Positions 43,400 to 43,543 of a stretch of 43,543 nt of DNA are shown here, piece after piece. The number at the start of each line of letters is the position of its first letter. Within the stretch, counting starts at the first letter, position 1. The DNA is taken from assembly GCA_022571715.1 (NCBI GenBank), contig JACZXH010000023.1:1-43543 (forward strand), given 5' to 3'. This DNA is from Bacteroidota bacterium (GTDB lineage Bacteria > Bacteroidota > Bacteroidia > Cytophagales > Cyclobacteriaceae). Made by a program: the position numbers and the translations under genes. Below the pieces are notes generated by a model. The model had not been told where the DNA came from. It did no database searches and saw only the letters and a list, made by a program, of their open reading frames with translations.

Positions 43400-43543
43400 A
43401 TGGGGCTAAAACTTTGTTTCCTCTTTATACTGCTGGCTTGTGCATCGTATGCACAACGTATTGATAACCTTACCACGGTCCTGGCCGGTGAGCACATCGA
43501 GATCACCTTTGACCTGATAGATGACGCGGGTGGCCAGACTTTT
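43400..43543 (+). CDS. Exported protein, N-terminal fragment, cut by the window end
   Basis: The 48 visible codons start with a signal peptide (MGLKLCFLFILLACASYAQ). A beginning mature domain follows, RIDNLTTVLAGEHIEITFDLIDDAGGQTF. This kind of start, a strand ending in a Gly-rich turn, is common in Bacteroidota exported proteins with beta-sandwich N-terminal domains. The rest of the gene is outside the window, so no function is assigned. The spacer before it (43156-43399) holds the hairpin and repeat listed separately. Confidence 0.6.
   Translation, partial: MGLKLCFLFILLACASYAQRIDNLTTVLAGEHIEITFDLIDDAGGQTF

Noticed and set aside
1-43543. tRNA, rRNA or CRISPR array
   Set aside because: No cloverleaf with a TTCRA arm, no rRNA-like sequence and no regularly spaced repeats were seen on either strand; a covariance search would be needed to exclude degenerate cases.

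Overview
This 43.5 kb window looks like a chromosomal segment of a Bacteroidota bacterium, probably Cytophagales-like. The inference rests on gene content: a TonB-dependent receptor with an N-terminal carboxypeptidase-regulatory-like domain, a DUF6702 protein, a Bacteroidota-style LptD, an adenosylcobalamin-dependent ribonucleotide reductase, AT-rich spacers, few Shine-Dalgarno-like sequences, and TAnnTTTG-like promoter elements. No rRNA, tRNA, CRISPR array, phage or complete insertion sequence was seen. About thirty protein genes are supported. Most are housekeeping or envelope genes.

Layout. 1-431 is a repeat-rich spacer. 432-2416 carries a DUF3179 protein and an orphan ABC-2 permease. 2425-3500 (minus) holds folB and a DivIVA-domain protein. 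3865-5086 (plus) holds a phosphopantetheinyl transferase overlapping an exported thioredoxin-fold protein. 5107-9488 (minus) is a run of amidase, MCE/MlaD protein, acyl-CoA carboxylase beta subunit and SirB1-like protein. It is divergent from a large LptD-like gene (9566-12520), which is followed by a small Rieske protein and a secreted M14 peptidase. 15528-16034 is gene-free and contains a 311-bp element with perfect 13-bp terminal inverted repeats and 8-bp target duplications, which I read as a MITE-like element.

16035-20146 holds an M1 peptidase, a HupE/UreJ membrane protein, a divergent DUF6702 protein and a 2H phosphoesterase. 20652-23291 is nrdJ, preceded by a long dyad and possibly by decayed coding sequence. 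It is followed by an M20-type amidohydrolase (minus) and a 1017-residue AsmA-like protein (plus). 27947-30810 (minus) is a TonB-dependent receptor with a small membrane-anchored His/Cys protein upstream, plausibly a metal-uptake pair. 30959-36985 is the gltB-gltD glutamate synthase operon.

37587-43155 holds a TetR regulator, a small lipoprotein, a GMC oxidoreductase with its gluconate-2-dehydrogenase-subunit-3-like partner (a likely periplasmic sugar dehydrogenase), and a secreted esterase-like lipoprotein. A new exported protein begins at 43400 and runs off the window.

Common themes are envelope biogenesis (LptD, MCE, AsmA, amidase, DivIVA), periplasmic redox and sugar oxidation, and ammonia assimilation. 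The best candidates for something undescribed are the MITE-like element, the HupE/DUF6702/M1 module, the small His/Cys protein with its receptor, and the dyad upstream of nrdJ. All functional calls are from reading the sequence; no database search was possible.
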